DNA from: Melitaea cinxia
Lineage: Eukaryota; Arthropoda; Insecta; Lepidoptera; Nymphalidae
NCBI RefSeq assembly: GCF_905220565.1
Contig: NC_059396.1
Location: 20,446,034 to 20,510,033 of the forward strand
Length of the DNA stretch: 64,000 nt
Direction of reading: 5' to 3'
The first letter of the stretch is position 1; each line of letters begins with the position of its first letter. The notes beneath the pieces were generated by a model. It searched no databases, was not told the DNA's origin, and saw only the letters and a program-made list of their open reading frames with translations. The position numbers and the translations under genes were made by a program. Of the stretch, positions 19,298-29,600 are shown one piece after another.

Positions 19298-19561
19298 GGT
19301 TAGGTTAGGTTAGGTTAGGTTAGGTTAGGTTAGGTTAGGTTAGGTTAGGTTAGGTTAGGTTAGGTTAGGTTAGGTTAGGTTAGGTTAGGTTAGGTTAGGT
19401 TAGGTTAGGTTAGGTTAGGTTAGGTTAGGTTAGGTTAGGTTAGGTTAGGTTAGGTTAGGTTAGGTTAGGTTAGGTTAGGTTAGGTTAGGTTAGGTTAGGT
19501 TAGGTTAGGTTAGGTTAGGTTAGGTTAGGTTAGGTTAGGTTAGGTTAGGTTAGGTTAGGTT
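19298..19561 (+). repeat. Telomeric (TTAGG)n array, about 53 units
   Basis: Perfect GGTTA units between the 5' end of a full TRAS-a (- strand) and the 5' end of a full SART-a (+ strand). It ends in GGTT immediately before CCCGGG. Confidence 0.98.
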
Positions 19562-19567
19562 CCCGGG

Positions 19568-19617
19568 CCTTTGGAGCCTAGGCCCCAGACTTAGGTCTGG
19601 GACCTAGGCTCCAAGGG
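19568..19617 (+). promoter_or_regulatory. 5'-terminal nested hairpin of SART-a
   Basis: Outer stem of 12 perfect pairs (19571-19582 with 19603-19614) and inner stem CCCAGAC/GTCTGGG (19584-19590 with 19595-19601), capped by loop TTAG. The same structure lies at 33947-33990 and 41686-41729 with paired substitutions in both stems. It sits within the first ten bases of the element, so it is probably part of the RNA 5' end used for promoter activity, stability or template jumping. Confidence 0.75.
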
Positions 19618-19916
19618 GAGGAGTTCCTGGACTTCTACCTGGGCGCGTCCCCCGTTTGGCGGATAGGGGAGTGCTGCCGCAGTCGAATGACTGCAGGCGG
19701 TAGGGGTCTACGGACCCCCGCGGACCAACACCAGGCGAGGCGTCCGGGTCCCGCTCTGATCTTGTACTGGAGTGGTCCTGTGATCGCACATTGCGCCACG
19801 AGGGAGCGCGGAGCTTGCGTGGAATGGCCTAGCCTTTCACGCGGCGCCAGAAGAGGGCGCGGAGTGGGATGTGGACCTTGGCGGTCCCCCCGGCACTAGA
19901 GGGCGGGGTGAGCGTT

Positions 19917-19960
19917 ATTTATTTATTTATTTATTTATTATTTTTATTTATTTATTTTAT
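19917..19960 (+). repeat. (ATTT)n microsatellite in SART-a 5'UTR
   Basis: About ten copies of ATTT/TTTA inside an otherwise GC-rich leader. It is absent from SART-b and from the SART-n elements. No function is evident. Confidence 0.85.
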
Positions 19961-20148
19961 CATCATCACTCGCCCCCCTTGGTGATTTGGTGAGTGTGGC
20001 GCTGCGAAGGCGCGGAGAAGCGGGGTGGGGATTTTCCCCCCTGCTCCTAGTGGACGGGCGACCTCGGCGGCGGTGACCCCGCCGTCGGGTAGAGTGGGCG
20101 GGTTTCCCGTCCGCTCTACGCCTCATAAGCTCGTAACCCCGTGCGAGG

Positions 20149-20290
20149 TGTCGTGGTCATGTCTCGCGGCTTCGTGCGGGACCGAGGGGTCTTGCCTTAA
20201 CCGGCCGGATCTAGAGGAAGAAGACCTCTATAAAAATTACCCCAAATCCTAAGCGGCGACACAGCGCGAAGGGATGCGTGGCCGATGGGA
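20149..20290 (+). promoter_or_regulatory. 5'UTR block conserved between SART-a and SART-b
   Basis: About 140 nt upstream of ORF1 are strongly similar to 44297-44437 and 52012-52152 in SART-b, although the ORF1 N-termini that follow are diverged. It contains GTCATGTCTCGCGGC, ACCGAGG, TTGCCTTAACCGGCCGGA and CCTCTATAAAAA. The ATG in it opens a 13-codon upstream ORF in SART-a but a 91-codon one in SART-b, so nucleotide-level function (promoter, packaging or translation control) is more likely than a shared peptide. Confidence 0.55.
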
Positions 20291-20320
20291 GGTTCGGTCT
20301 AACTGTGTCATCCCCTAAAC

Positions 20321-22546
20321 ATGGATACGTGCATTAAAACATTATTAACCCAGGAGGGTACCGGCGCCTCAGGCAATGGAGAATCCCTTCGCGCTTCGGC
20401 GCGCAGCCCTGTCGAATCTGGGATGGGCAAATCACGTGTTTATGTTTCGGAGCTTTCCGGTTCCGACGAGAGGCCCGAGAAGGGCGGAGTTGAGGTAGTG
20501 CCCGAGAAGGGCGGAGTGGACGTAGTGCCCGAGAAGGGCGGTGAAGACGTTGGGCCCGAGAAGGGCGGAGTTACTGGCGGGGTGAGACAGCCGCGAGTTG
20601 TCCTCACGCGTGTGGACAGCGTCGGCTCTCTCTCCTCGGTCGACGGGAGGTTTTGGGGGGCGGGATCAGATTCCGACGACAACATGTCGTTGGGATCTTC
20701 CCGCCGCCGAAAGCCTCAGTTTAGGAAAAGAATCCTGTCTCCGGGCTCCTCGGAGGAGGAAAATGAAAGGAAAAGGGCGACGCCTGGCAGAGGCCGAGGT
20801 CGACCGGCTACAACCGGCCAATACGTCGGACTGGCCGAAGCCAGACGTCGCCTTAACGACGAAAAGGAGCGCGAACGGAAAATCCAGGCGGAGAGCGAGC
20901 TGGCCGACATGGCGCGTGCGGTCCAATCCAGGACAAGCTCGCGTCAGTCGGACATGTCGCTCAGCGACGACGCCGGAAGATGTGGAGACGCGCTTTCTCG
21001 AGCGGAAGGTTACCTTGAGCTTCTGCAAAAGGTGACCGGAAGCTCGAGAAACCTCAAGGGCACTTATATCAAGGCCCTTAAACAAGTGCGCAAAGGCATG
21101 AAGGAGGTGGTGGAGGAACTCGCCAATCGCAACGCGACTGACGAGGTCGTCCACCTCAGGGCGTTGGTTGCAAAACTTCGAAAGGAGAAGGAGGAGTGGA
21201 GGTCGAAGTTCAACGCCCTGGAAGAAAAAATGGATAGATTCATGCTGTCGCAGACTGCGGCGCATAAATCTCTACGTCCCGACGACTGGGACGAACGTGA
21301 ACGCTCTCTCGCGTCCAAACTGAGCGACATGCTCAACGCCTCGATCGACGCCAAGATCGAGGCGTTGAGCGACCGGCTCTTACCGGCCAAATCGCAGCGT
21401 GTCGCTCTGGACGCGAGGAAGGACAGAGAGGCCCCAGCTTCCGAGCCGGCCGACCAGGCGGCGGTCACGACGTTGACCCCGCCAGCGAATCCGGCTCCGA
21501 AGAGGGGGAAGCCAAACGGACGGGAGAGAAAGAAAAAGAAGGGTAAGACCGCGAACGCGGTCGAGACTCCGGCGGCAGCGCCGAAACCTGCTGCGAAACC
21601 GGCGCCCGCGACTCCTGCCGCACGGGAGACCTGGTCTACCGTCCTCGGACGGAAGGCCGGGAAGCCAGGCAAGGCTGCGGCTACGGCTGCTTCGAAAGAA
21701 GCAAAGCCGAAAAAGAAGTTGCGGGCGCCGTCTTCGGCGGCGGTTTCGATAACGCTGCAGCCGGAGGCGAAGGACAGAGGCGTCACGTACGCCTCTGTAA
21801 TCAAGGAGGCCCGCAGCAGGATAGACCTCGATGGTCTGGGAATCCAAACGCTCAAGATCCGAACGGGCGCGACGGGTTCCCGGATCATCGAGGTCCCTGG
21901 AGCGGAGAAAGGCGAGAAGGCCGACCTTCTCGCCTCGAAATTGCGGGAAGTCCTCGGCACGGAAGACGTCAGAGTGCAGCGGCCTTCGAAGAGGGTCGAG
22001 CTGCGGGTCATGGGGCTCGACGACTCCGTCACCGCCGAGGAGGTCACCCGAGCACTGGCCGCGGAGGGTGGGTGTCAGCCGGACGACGTGAAGGCTGGCT
22101 CCCTCGCCCCCAACGGCTCGCTCTGGGTGAGCTGCCCGGTGGTCGCGGCGCGAAAAGTCGCCCGTGAAGGACGATTGCGCGTCGGCTGGACCACGGCGAG
22201 GGTCCGGCTGCTCGAACCGAGGCCGCTGAGGTGCTTCCGGTGCCAGGAGACGGGGCACGTCGGCGCGAAGTGCACTCGCGAAGTGGACCGCAGCGGCGCC
22301 TGCTACCGCTGTGGCGAGTCGGGCCACAGACTTCGCGAGTGCAAAGCCGAGCCGAAGTGCGCCATATGTGCGGCGACGGACCGGCCCGCCAACCACAAAA
22401 TTGGCGACAGGAAGTGCCCCGACTACAACAAGAAAAAGGGAAAGACCAACAAGAGTGGCAGGCGCAAAGACAGACCCGTAAAGGCTACCGTCGTCGACGC
22501 GCCGGCTGCTAAGCCAGTGGAGGATTTAATGGACGCCGATAATTAA
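20321..22546 (+). CDS. SART-a ORF1 protein (741 aa)
   Basis: Starts at the first good ATG after the leader and ends TAA at 22544-22546. Features in order: four PEKGG repeats at 9-residue spacing (residues 52-83); an AT-hook-like GRGRGRP at 156-162 followed by the conserved TTGQYVGLA; a helical region with heptads near 276-310; a Lys/Ala/Pro linker; an RRM-like domain; three zinc knuckles (C638-C641-H646-C651, C661-C664-H669-C674 and a third from C680); and a basic tail. In SART1 the ORF1 protein imports the RNP into the nucleus and directs it to telomeres. It is coupled to ORF2 by the one-base overlap. Confidence 0.93.
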   Translation: MDTCIKTLLTQEGTGASGNGESLRASARSPVESGMGKSRVYVSELSGSDERPEKGGVEVVPEKGGVDVVPEKGGEDVGPEKGGVTGGVRQPRVVLTRVDSVGSLSSVDGRFWGAGSDSDDNMSLGSSRRRKPQFRKRILSPGSSEEENERKRATPGRGRGRPATTGQYVGLAEARRRLNDEKERERKIQAESELADMARAVQSRTSSRQSDMSLSDDAGRCGDALSRAEGYLELLQKVTGSSRNLKGTYIKALKQVRKGMKEVVEELANRNATDEVVHLRALVAKLRKEKEEWRSKFNALEEKMDRFMLSQTAAHKSLRPDDWDERERSLASKLSDMLNASIDAKIEALSDRLLPAKSQRVALDARKDREAPASEPADQAAVTTLTPPANPAPKRGKPNGRERKKKKGKTANAVETPAAAPKPAAKPAPATPAARETWSTVLGRKAGKPGKAAATAASKEAKPKKKLRAPSSAAVSITLQPEAKDRGVTYASVIKEARSRIDLDGLGIQTLKIRTGATGSRIIEVPGAEKGEKADLLASKLREVLGTEDVRVQRPSKRVELRVMGLDDSVTAEEVTRALAAEGGCQPDDVKAGSLAPNGSLWVSCPVVAARKVAREGRLRVGWTTARVRLLEPRPLRCFRCQETGHVGAKCTREVDRSGACYRCGESGHRLRECKAEPKCAICAATDRPANHKIGDRKCPDYNKKKGKTNKSGRRKDRPVKATVVDAPAAKPVEDLMDADN

Positions 22547-22548
22547 TG
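22544..22548 (+). promoter_or_regulatory. UAAUG stop-start coupling site (SART-a)
   Basis: The ORF1 stop TAA and the ORF2 start ATG share one A. The same signal is at 1280-1284 in the first copy. In silkworm SART1, UAAUG is known to drive termination-reinitiation for ORF2 translation. Confidence 0.9.
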
Positions 22549-25500
22549 GCGTCCATTAAGTTCTTGCAGGCTAATGTGAACCACTGTGCCAGAGCTCAAG
22601 ATCTGCTGATCGAGAGCATGGCACAGTGGGGCATTAAGATTGCGATAGTGGCGGAGCCCTACGCGGTCCCCGATCGCGGCGATTGGCTGGGCGACCTGGA
22701 CGGGTCGGTCGCGGTGATCGCTCCGGCCTCTGCGGGCTTCGTGGACGTCCGGAGCGGGAGCGGATACGCACTTGGTACGATGGACGGAGTGGCCGTCATC
22801 GGCGTGTACGCTCCCCCGAGCCGGAGTCTCGCCGACTTCGAGGCAATGCTCGCGGAGATCGGGGCGTCGATCGCTCGGCGGCCGCACCGTGCCGTTCTGG
22901 TCGCCGGCGACTTCAACGCCAGGTCGGTGACCTGGGGGGCTCCGGCGACTGACGCGAGGGGCGCGATCATGGAGGAATGGGCGGTGACAACGGGCCTCAC
23001 GTTGCTGAACCGGGGCACGAGGTACACCTGCGTGCGAAGGAGCGGTGGGTCCATTGTGGACGTGACTTTCGCGTCCCGAAACCTCCACAACCGCGTCCGG
23101 GGTTGGAGAGTCTTGACCGACGTCGAGACCCTCTCCGACCACCGGTACATTCGGTTCGACGTCTCCTCGTCGCGTTCGAACGCGTCCGACTCGAGCGTCC
23201 CGATCGGCACCGGCCCGCGCTGGGTGCTGAGTCGGATGGATGCGGAGATCGCCGTGGAGGCTGCGATAGTGGAGGAATGGATCCGCCGACCTTCGGAACC
23301 GGCCCTTTCCGTCGACGAGGAAGCAGAGGGCATCCGCGAATCGCTGGCGCGGATCTGCGACGCGGCGATGCCGAGGGCGAAGCCGTTCCCGCCGAGGCGG
23401 CACTTGTACTGGTGGCGTCCGGAGCTCCGCGACTTGCGCGAAGCCTGCGTGAGATCGCGCCGCCGATTCACCAACTACAGGCGGAGGCGAAGAAGGGACC
23501 AGGCCGCAGAGGACGGCCTGTACGACTCCTACCGGTCCGCCTGCAAAGCGCTGCAGGCGGGCATTGCACGCGCTAAGGAATCGTGCTGGGACGAGTGGCT
23601 GCGAACTCTGGACAGAGACCCGTGGGGCAGGCCGTACCGGGCGGTGCGGAAGAAGCTCCGTCCGTGGGCACCCCCTCTGACCACGAGCTTGCAGCCGCAA
23701 ATCTTGCAGCGCGTAGTCGAGTCCCTCTTCCCTCATAGGAACGAGTGGAGCCCACCGGCTATGGGTGTCGCGGAGCCGCGTCTCGCGGAGAGCGGGATCC
23801 CCCCCCCTGTGACCGAGGCGGAGCTCGGTGCGGCCGTCGCGAGGCTCAAAACGAAGCGCACCGCCCCGGGCCCGGACGGCGTGCCGGGAAAGGTGCTGAG
23901 CCTCGCGACGGGTAGCATGGGCGGCAGAATTCGGGCCCTGTTCGACAGGTGCCTGGAGCAGGGCCGGTTTCCCCAGGTGTGGAAGACGGGCAGGCTCGTC
24001 CTGCTGAAGAAGGACGGACGGTCGGCCGAACAGCCTTCGGCCTATCGACCGATCGTGCTCCTCGACGAAATTAGTAAGGTGTTCGAGCGCGTCCTGGCGA
24101 CTCGAATTCTCGAGTCGATGAACCCGGGATTGCACGAGGCGCAGTATGGATTTCGTCGGGGGCGGTCGACCGTCGCGGCCATCGCCCACCTCAGGGACCT
24201 CGCCGAGTCGGCGGTCTCCCGGGGTGGAGTGTTGTGGGCGGTCTCGCTGGACGTGACCAACGCGTTCAACTCTCTGCCCTGGGAGACGGTGAGGGTGGCG
24301 CTGGGATACCACGGTATCCCGCGCTACTTGCGTAGGCTCATCGGAGCTTACTTTGCGGGAAGGGCGGTAGAGTTCCCGATAGGCGGCGGCGGTCTGTCGA
24401 GGCGGTCCATGTCGTGCGGCGTTCCGCAGGGTTCGGTCCTCGGACCGCTCCTGTGGAACATCGGCTACGACTGGGTGCTCCGCGGTGCCACGTTGCCGGG
24501 AGTGTCGGTCATCTGCTACGCAGACGACACTCTCGTCACCGTCCGCGCCGGCGGGCACCGCGAGGCGGGCCGCCTCGCCACGGCCGGCGTCGCGCAGGTG
24601 GTGGCCAGAATTCGGGCTCTCGGGCTGGAGGTCGCCTTGCAGAAGACGGAGGTCCTGGCCTTTCACGGGCCGAGGGCCGCTCCTCCGCCCGGGACGTCGA
24701 TAGTCGTCGGGGGTACTTCGATCGCCGTCGGGTCGACGATGAAGTACCTGGGCATCGTTCTCGACGGTCGCTGGAAGTTCGACGAACACTTCCGGCGGCT
24801 GACCCCGAAGCTTCTGGCCGCCGCCGGAGCGCTCGGGAGTCTGCTGCCCAACCTAGAAGGGCCCGCCGACAAATGCAGACGCCTCTTCGTGGGCGTCGTG
24901 CGTTCGATGGCGTTGTATGGCGCTCCGATTTGGGCGGGCGCTCTCTGCGCGCGGAACGTGTCGCTGATTCGCAGGCCGCACCGCGCCATCGCGCTGCGGG
25001 CTGCGAGGGCGTACCGCACGGTGTCCTACACCGCATCGTGTCTCCTCGCCGGCAGCCCCCCGTGGGAACTGGAGGCCGAAGCTCTCGCGTCGGTCTTCTG
25101 GCGCGTGACGGAAGCGCGCCTGAGGGAGGAACCGCCTCGTCCGCAAGAGGTCGTGCGATGGAGGAGAGAAGCTCGCGACGGCCTCTTCCGGAAGTGGTCG
25201 GAGAATCTCGAGGACCCGAACGTAATTACGAGTCGGGGGCTGGTGGCGGCGATTCGGCCCGTTCTGCGCGGCTGGGTCGATAGGCGACACGGTGCGATGT
25301 CGTTCCACTTGGCGCAGATGCTGACCGGGCACGGCTGCTTCGGTCGCTATCTGTGCCGAGCGTTGGGGCGGGAGCCGACGTCGGAATGTCACCATTGCGC
25401 CGCCGGCGCCGAGGACACGGCGGAGCACACGCGCGCGGTCTGCCCGGCGTGGTGCGAGGAGCGCGCCGCCCTGTCGGCGGCCATCGGAGCGGATCTCTCG

Positions 25501-25701
25501 CTGCCGGCCGTGGTTTCGGCCATGGTCGGCAGCGAGGAGAACTGGAGCGCCGTCTCCTCCTTCTGCAGCGCCGTGATGCTGCGGAAGGAGGCGGCGGAGC
25601 GGGAGCGGGAACGGGATCCGAACTCGCTTCCGTCTCGTCGCGGTAGACGCGGTCGGCGGCGCAGGGCCTACCTGGCCAACCTGCAGCCGCCGCCCCCGTA
25701 G
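22546..25701 (+). CDS. SART-a ORF2: endonuclease and reverse transcriptase (1051 aa)
   Basis: Intact ORF from the coupled ATG to TAG at 25699-25701. The AP-like endonuclease has E37, D122/N124 (GDFNARS), SIVDV near 169 and SDH at 197-199. RT includes PGPDG, AYRPI, FRRGRST, SLDVTNAFN, GVPQGSVLGP (from 625) and YADD at 658-661. The C-terminal zinc motif is C948-C951-H961-C966, followed by a basic Arg-rich tail. No RNase H is present. The enzyme should nick the CCTAA strand of the telomere and prime cDNA from poly(A), which explains the A-run joined to GGTTA. Length is typical of R1-clade ORF2 without RNase H. Confidence 0.95.
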   Translation: MASIKFLQANVNHCARAQDLLIESMAQWGIKIAIVAEPYAVPDRGDWLGDLDGSVAVIAPASAGFVDVRSGSGYALGTMDGVAVIGVYAPPSRSLADFEAMLAEIGASIARRPHRAVLVAGDFNARSVTWGAPATDARGAIMEEWAVTTGLTLLNRGTRYTCVRRSGGSIVDVTFASRNLHNRVRGWRVLTDVETLSDHRYIRFDVSSSRSNASDSSVPIGTGPRWVLSRMDAEIAVEAAIVEEWIRRPSEPALSVDEEAEGIRESLARICDAAMPRAKPFPPRRHLYWWRPELRDLREACVRSRRRFTNYRRRRRRDQAAEDGLYDSYRSACKALQAGIARAKESCWDEWLRTLDRDPWGRPYRAVRKKLRPWAPPLTTSLQPQILQRVVESLFPHRNEWSPPAMGVAEPRLAESGIPPPVTEAELGAAVARLKTKRTAPGPDGVPGKVLSLATGSMGGRIRALFDRCLEQGRFPQVWKTGRLVLLKKDGRSAEQPSAYRPIVLLDEISKVFERVLATRILESMNPGLHEAQYGFRRGRSTVAAIAHLRDLAESAVSRGGVLWAVSLDVTNAFNSLPWETVRVALGYHGIPRYLRRLIGAYFAGRAVEFPIGGGGLSRRSMSCGVPQGSVLGPLLWNIGYDWVLRGATLPGVSVICYADDTLVTVRAGGHREAGRLATAGVAQVVARIRALGLEVALQKTEVLAFHGPRAAPPPGTSIVVGGTSIAVGSTMKYLGIVLDGRWKFDEHFRRLTPKLLAAAGALGSLLPNLEGPADKCRRLFVGVVRSMALYGAPIWAGALCARNVSLIRRPHRAIALRAARAYRTVSYTASCLLAGSPPWELEAEALASVFWRVTEARLREEPPRPQEVVRWRREARDGLFRKWSENLEDPNVITSRGLVAAIRPVLRGWVDRRHGAMSFHLAQMLTGHGCFGRYLCRALGREPTSECHHCAAGAEDTAEHTRAVCPAWCEERAALSAAIGADLSLPAVVSAMVGSEENWSAVSSFCSAVMLRKEAAERERERDPNSLPSRRGRRGRRRRAYLANLQPPPP

Positions 25702-26003
25702 TTTGGATCAGCGGGCGATAGGTCGGGGGATCTATCGACCGCATCGCACGATCCCGAGGAGGACGGAGAGAGGCGATCTTATGTGTTCAAGGGATCCTCT
25801 CTCGGGTCGCTGTCGCTTTTGCGGCGACGACGACGGGCCCTAGTCTGGGCAGGCGCCGGCGGGATCGCGAAAGAGCTTTGTGTCCTCGCGATCTCGCCAC
25901 AAGCGCATAGGCGGAACACACGTGTGGTTTTTGTTCAGTAAGAGTCTGACTCCCCTCCGAGCCCCCCCAACCGGAGGGTGTCCATGAAGGATTTTCCACA
26001 CGT
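25702..26003 (+). promoter_or_regulatory. SART-a 3'UTR with stable hairpins
   Basis: 302 nt without coding capacity. A 13-bp stem with one G-U pair (25858-25870 with 25886-25898) is followed by a smaller CCCTCC/GGAGGG stem. The last bases before the A-tract are ATTTTCCACACGTAAA, a form of the ATTTTCCA..CGTAAA ending shared with SART-b and SART-n. In SART1 the 3'UTR is needed for retrotransposition, so this is the likely RT recognition region. Confidence 0.7.
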
Positions 26004-26024
26004 AAAAAAAAAAAAAAAAAAAAA

Positions 26025-26113
26025 GGTTAGGTTAGGTTAGGTTAGGTTAGGTTAGGTTAGGTTAGGTTAGGTTAGGTTAGGTTAGGTTAGGTTAGGTTAG
26101 GTTAGGTTAGGTT

Positions 26114-26118
<5 letters not shown>
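26025..26118 (+). repeat. Telomeric (TTAGG)n array, about 19 units
   Basis: Perfect GGTTA units between the poly(A) of SART-a and the T-run of the full TRAS-b. Confidence 0.98.
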
Positions 26119-26168
<50 letters not shown>

Positions 26169-26604
26169 TCTAGACCCCCACACATAGGTGTGAGACTGTC
26201 CTACTCTACTCATTCATTCCAGTTCTCGCTAGTATTCCTCTCGCACTTTCATTCAGCATACTAATTCTTTCTGTCATTCATTCCTCATTCACACACTGGG
26301 TGGGTTCCCATCTAATCTAATCTATCCTACTATTTCTGTATTACTTAAAATTATGAACTCTTGGGGAAATGAGTGGGGTTTGGGTACAACAGTTTTATTT
26401 ACATTTTATTTACTTTTCTTACTACTATTTTATCTTGTTACAATGGTTTTATTTACAAATTCTCTTACATGTTATTATTACTTCTAATGAAAATTTACAA
26501 CTAATTTTACATTGGAAGCTATTCTAATTCTTATACTATTCCTACTTAAATCTTATTTGCTTATGTTATACTACAATATACAATTATATCCAGAAAACAT
26601 AATT

Positions 26605-29600
26605 TTACTGATTCTTATTTCTAATATTAACTGCTTTAACTATTTTTACACAATATTGTAGGAACAGATCTCTAGTTGTGTTGTTTGCAATTATTTCACA
26701 CAGGTTCCTTTCCACCATTTGCACACCCGTTTGGTGTTCTAATCTAAGCCTCTCGTAGGCAAATGCAGGACACTCCAGGAGGACGTGGAGGACGGACTCG
26801 GAGCACCCAGGGTCGCAGACGCACGACGGACTCTCCTTACACTTGAAGCGGTACAAGTATTCGGAGAATCCGCCATGCCCCGTCAACGCCTGGGTGACAA
26901 ACCAGTCCACCCCTATTTTGCTCGTGATTTTGTACGCGGCTATCGCGTCAGGGAAGAACACCCTGGTGACACCAGCCGTTTCGCCGGCTCGATACCGCTG
27001 GTTCCATTCATCAAGCGATTGCATGCGAATGCTCCGCCTGATGAATGAAACCGGGCAGCTGTCATAGTCAAAAGCGCGTTTAGACTTCAGCGCAGCCTCC
27101 TTGGCCAGATGGTCGGCACGCTCATTGCCCTCCAGCCCTGCGTGGGCTTTGATCCAGAACAAACTAACACATTTGTCCCGGAGCAGAGCCCTTCGCAGGT
27201 GTCCCCGCGCTTCAACGGCTAGGGGATGGGGGGCTACCGGGTTCTCCAGCGTGAGCAGTGCCGACAAGGAGTCGGAATAAATCCCGACGGATCCAGCCAA
27301 GGTGTCCGCGGCCATCCGTGCCGCCCGACATATCGCCAAGAGTTCCGCCTGGTAGACCGTACAATAAGACGGCAAAGCAAGCTTGAGGGTTTTGGTTTCG
27401 GCGGCGCCAGCCCATACGGACAGCGCCGCGCCCACTTTGCCCTCAATCTTGCTTCCGTCCGTGAAGATATTAAAGGCGTGCTCGCTGTTTGCGGTAAACT
27501 GTTCTTGGTCCGCCAGGCGCTTGAACTCGAGGTCGATATGAGAGGCGGGGTGCGGAGACCGCAGAGCCGAGGACATCCGCTCCACCTCTCGATCCCCTAT
27601 CGCCCGCTGGGGGACCCCCCGTCTCGCCTCGTACAAATTCGCGGCTTCGCGGACACGGAGGTCGAGGGGGAGTATCCCAGCGAGCAACAATGCGGAGTTC
27701 AGAGAGGTGGTTCGGTATGCCCTGCAAAGCTTCTGCGCGAAGCCCCGCTGGACCACGTTCAGCTGCTTGCGAACACCGAGCTTGTCCACGGCCGGCGCCC
27801 AAACGGCAGCCGCATACAAAATCACGGGCTCAACCACCGCCCTGTAAATAGTGCGGATTACTTCAGGATGGAGACCCCAGCTGGCCTTAGCCGCACGGGC
27901 CAGCTGGTGATAAAAGGCGAGCGCGCGCCTGCAGACGTTCGCGACGTGGGCGTTGAAGGTGAGTTTGTGATCTATGACGACCCCCAGCAGCTTGATCTCG
28001 CTCGCCAGGACAATGTCGACCCCGCCCATGTGAAGACGCGGGGTGTCATACTTCAGTTTGCGCGTCACAACCATAGCGTTTGTCTTGTGGGGCGCAAACC
28101 GAAGCTTATTAGATGCTCCCCACGCCCTCACACGTTCGAGGACGGCATTGGCCCGACGTTCGATCTCGAGGGCCGTATCACCCTCGAACACCAACACCAC
28201 ATCGTCGGCGAACGCCTGCGCGTACTCGCCTTTGGCCTCCAACTCCTGAAGTAGTGGATCCAGGAGCAGGTTCCACAATATCGGCCCGCCGATAGATCCC
28301 TGCACGCAGCCTTTCCCGGTGTCCCTCACGTGCTCCTCCCCCAGGTACCTCACTCTGGCACGTCTGTCGCTCAGGTAGCTGCCCAAGAGCCGCCTGATGT
28401 TTTCGGGGCACCTTTCCTCAGCCAACCTTACCTTTATTTTAGGCCACCAAGCGTTGTCGAAGGCGCCCTCTATATCCAACGAGATCAAAACCAGGATCTT
28501 TTTTTCTTCTAATTTATTTCTAATGAACTTAACTAGGGTATAGAGGGCGTCCTCGGTGCTCCGCTGGGGCATGAAGCCAAATTGGCGAGTACTTAGCTTG
28601 GGCAGCAGGTGGTATTTTAACCTGGCGACTAGCATTTTCTCCAATATCTTCCCAAGCACCGGGAGGAGACCGATTGGACGATATGACCTAGGTGTTGTGT
28701 AGTCGGTCTTCCCGGGCTTCCGGAGGAAGATAACCGTCGCCTCCTTCCAGGGCCTAGGAAAATATCGGAGCTCGAGGCACCTGTTGAAGAGGCACAAAAA
28801 GAGGTCCGGGTCCGATTGGATTGCGTGCAGGCATATATCGGCAGTAAAACCGTCCGCACCTGGGGCCTTCTTCGGGTCAAACGACCGACTAGCCAACTTC
28901 AGTTCTGTGTGAGTGAATAGAGGGTCAGTTTGGCCCGAAGAAGTCTCGATGTCGGTCCGCCCGGCCAAGACCCTCACCCGGCGGTGCTCTTCGGAGTCAT
29001 CCTCTTCGGAGTCCTCCGGGTAGAAGGTCTCAGCCAGGAGTCGGGCCGAGCCCCTGGCATCTAACCCCATATTGTTTACCACCAGCGGTGGGTCCACGTC
29101 CCTCCTGGAGGTCCTGCCGAGGACCCTGTAAATCCCTCCCCACATAGATTCCCCATCCTGGCGTTCGCAGAAGGCGACCCAGCTGCGCGTCTGCGCGTGC
29201 CTCACCTCAGTCTCGTACCTTTCCTTCGCCTCCAGGTACTCTCCCACAACCTTGCGACGTCTAACCGGCGCCGCGCATCTGATCCTACCTTTCCTGGTGG
29301 CCACCTCGCGCTTAAGCACTGCCAACCCCTCATTCCACCACGGCATCGCAAGGACCTCCCTGTGTTTTGTTAGTGGTATTGTTTTTGTGCATGTTTTTTG
29401 TATTATGTTGTTTAGTTGAGTTATTGTGGAGTCCAATTGTGCGTGTGTCTGTATGTTTTTAATTGTGTCTATTGTGAAGTGTTCTTGCGTTTTAATTTGA
29501 CCCAGTTTCTCACGAAACTGGGCCCAATTCGCCTTTTTTGTGAAGTATTTTCGTGTTGTGTGTTTGATGGTATTTGTGTTGATGTGTTTGGTGTTGATGA

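Larger units (their letters stand above)
19562..26024 (+). mobile_element. SART-a telomeric retrotransposon, full length (about 6.5 kb)
   Basis: Complete element: 5'UTR 19562-20320, ORF1 20321-22546, ORF2 22546-25701, 3'UTR 25702-26003 and poly(A) 26004-26024. Both ORFs are open and linked by TAATG, as described for SART1 of silkworm, and the length is close to that of SART1 (about 6.7 kb). It is flanked by GGTTA repeats in register on both sides. This is the reference copy for the truncated relatives at 1, 43125, 58094 and 61421. Confidence 0.95.

Noticed and set aside
19917..19960. Possible transposon boundary at the ATTT microsatellite
   Set aside because: Sequence on both sides belongs to the same SART-a leader and no target duplication is visible.
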